Assembly (NCBI GenBank): GCA_046597185.1
Contig: JBKJLF010000382.1
Span: forward strand, 1 to 7,545
Reading direction: 5' to 3'
DNA: 7,545 nt
Origin: CAMBDR01 sp046597185
Lineage (GTDB): Bacteria; Pseudomonadota; Gammaproteobacteria; Burkholderiales; Burkholderiaceae_D
The position numbers were made by a program, and so were the translations under genes. Below the pieces are notes generated by a model. It saw only the letters and a program-made list of their open reading frames with translations. It was not told where the DNA came from and searched no databases. The stretch's first letter is position 1, and the number at the start of each line of letters is the position of its first letter. Below are positions 7,374 through 7,545 of this stretch, piece by piece.

Positions 7374-7388
7374 TGTAGTAAATTTACA
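7374..7388 (+). promoter_or_regulatory. Predicted HexR operator, distal zwf site
   Basis: TGTAGTAAATTTACA has the outer arms TGTA and TACA separated by seven bases and an inner perfect palindrome, GTAAATTTAC. It is the best match in the window to the HexR consensus as I remember it (TGTA-N7-TACA, AT-rich centre). It lies 11 bp upstream of the proposed -35 of zwf. The most likely binder is the HexR half of the upstream fusion protein. Binding is inferred. Confidence 0.65.
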
Positions 7389-7399
7389 TACATGCTGTT

Positions 7400-7427
7400 T
7401 TTACTACTGCACCTATTGCTTTATATA
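7400..7427 (+). promoter_or_regulatory. Tentative zwf promoter
   Basis: TTTACT (7400-7405) and TATATA (7422-7427) each match the sigma70 hexamers at 4 of 6 positions, with a 16-bp spacer. A start near 7434 would give a leader of about 60 nt. It falls between the two HexR-like boxes, which fits a regulated promoter, but the hexamers alone are weak evidence. Confidence 0.35.
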
Positions 7428-7439
7428 GCCCGGAAAACG

Positions 7440-7453
7440 GCCGAATTTTCGGC
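7440..7453. repeat. Short inverted repeat in the zwf leader
   Basis: GCCGAA and TTCGGC are perfect 6-bp arms separated by TT, so in RNA at most five pairs could close over a four-base loop. If transcription starts near 7434, the hairpin would be at the very 5' end of the zwf message and could stabilise it. No T-run follows directly, so it is not called a terminator. Confidence 0.3.
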
Positions 7454-7478
7454 AAAATCCGCCTGCCAAGCCCTTTTT

Positions 7479-7493
7479 TGTAATTATTCTACA
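7479..7493 (-). promoter_or_regulatory. Predicted HexR operator touching the zwf start codon
   Basis: On the + strand this reads TGTAATTATTCTACA, and on the - strand TGTAGAATAATTACA. It has the TGTA-N7-TACA arms and agrees with the distal site at 10 of 13 core positions (GTAG-A-A-TTAC pattern). Its first eight bases equal those of the recalled HexR consensus. It ends two bases before the zwf ATG. A repressor here would act either as a block to elongating polymerase or by occluding a promoter very near the start codon. Confidence 0.6.
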
Positions 7494-7495
7494 CT

Positions 7496-7545
7496 ATGGC
7501 ACTCTCAGACTTTGATTTAGTTTTATTCGGTGGCAGTGGCGGCCT
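7496..7545 (+). CDS. zwf: Start of probable glucose-6-phosphate dehydrogenase (partial)
   Basis: The first 16 complete codons, MALSDFDLVLFGGSGG, run off the right edge; the two remaining bases (CT) imply Leu next. The pattern FDLVLFGG-x-G is how many bacterial Zwf proteins begin: a first beta strand leading into the NADP-binding loop. Zwf oxidises glucose-6-phosphate to 6-phosphogluconolactone, the step after glucokinase. The start is well fixed, because an in-frame TAA lies at 7481-7483 and no other start codon occurs between. No Shine-Dalgarno is visible; a HexR-like box occupies that space. Most Zwf proteins have Asp where the second Gly of GSGG stands here, so another Rossmann enzyme, such as a short-chain dehydrogenase, cannot be excluded. 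Context (glk-hexR nearby, HexR boxes) favours zwf. Confidence 0.72.
   Translation, partial: MALSDFDLVLFGGSGG

Noticed and set aside
7314..7520. A 68-codon + strand frame across the zwf control region
   Set aside because: It runs through the operator boxes and into zwf in another frame, has no ribosome site, and its composition follows the AT-rich intergenic DNA.

Overview
The window looks like part of a betaproteobacterial chromosome of moderate GC, possibly Neisseriales or Burkholderiales. The main reason is the first complete gene, a fusion of glucokinase with a HexR-type (RpiR-family) repressor, an arrangement I know from betaproteobacteria such as Burkholderia. All genes lie on the + strand. 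No tRNA, rRNA, IS element, prophage gene or CRISPR array was seen.

Layout: (1) bases 2-121 hold the last 39 codons of an unidentified gene, closed by a good intrinsic terminator (147-170). (2) Bases 171-376 form the glk-hexR control region: a candidate HexR operator (233-247), a sigma70-like promoter (268-295) and a 14-bp tandem repeat (308-355) that would lie in the 5' leader. (3) 377-2236 is the glucokinase-HexR fusion. (4) The 161-bp gap 2237-2397 has no convincing promoter or terminator but can fold into a nested RNA structure whose key strand can also pair with the next gene's Shine-Dalgarno. (5) 2398-6240 is a 1280-aa membrane hybrid histidine kinase (7TM-PAS-PAS-HisKA-HATPase-REC-REC-Hpt plus a helical tail). 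It overlaps by 8 bp (6) 6233-7303, an RpfG-type REC-HD-GYP response regulator, a predicted cyclic-di-GMP phosphodiesterase. (7) 7304-7495 is a regulatory region with two further HexR-like 15-bp boxes, the second ending 2 bp before (8) 7496-7545, the first codons of what is probably zwf (glucose-6-phosphate dehydrogenase).

How it fits together: glk makes glucose-6-phosphate, zwf takes it into the Entner-Doudoroff/pentose phosphate routes, and HexR (known elsewhere to respond to the pathway intermediate KDPG) probably controls both through a shared box, YGTAG(T/A)A-N4-TACR. Between these two metabolic units sits a complete phosphorelay that ends in c-di-GMP breakdown. Its kinase/regulator pair resembles RpfC/RpfG, but the kinase's seven-helix sensor and tandem PAS domains differ from RpfC and no rpfF is visible. 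The most interesting features are the three-site HexR box family, the operator touching the zwf start codon, the switch-like kinase leader, and the c-di-GMP relay lying within a sugar-catabolism locus.
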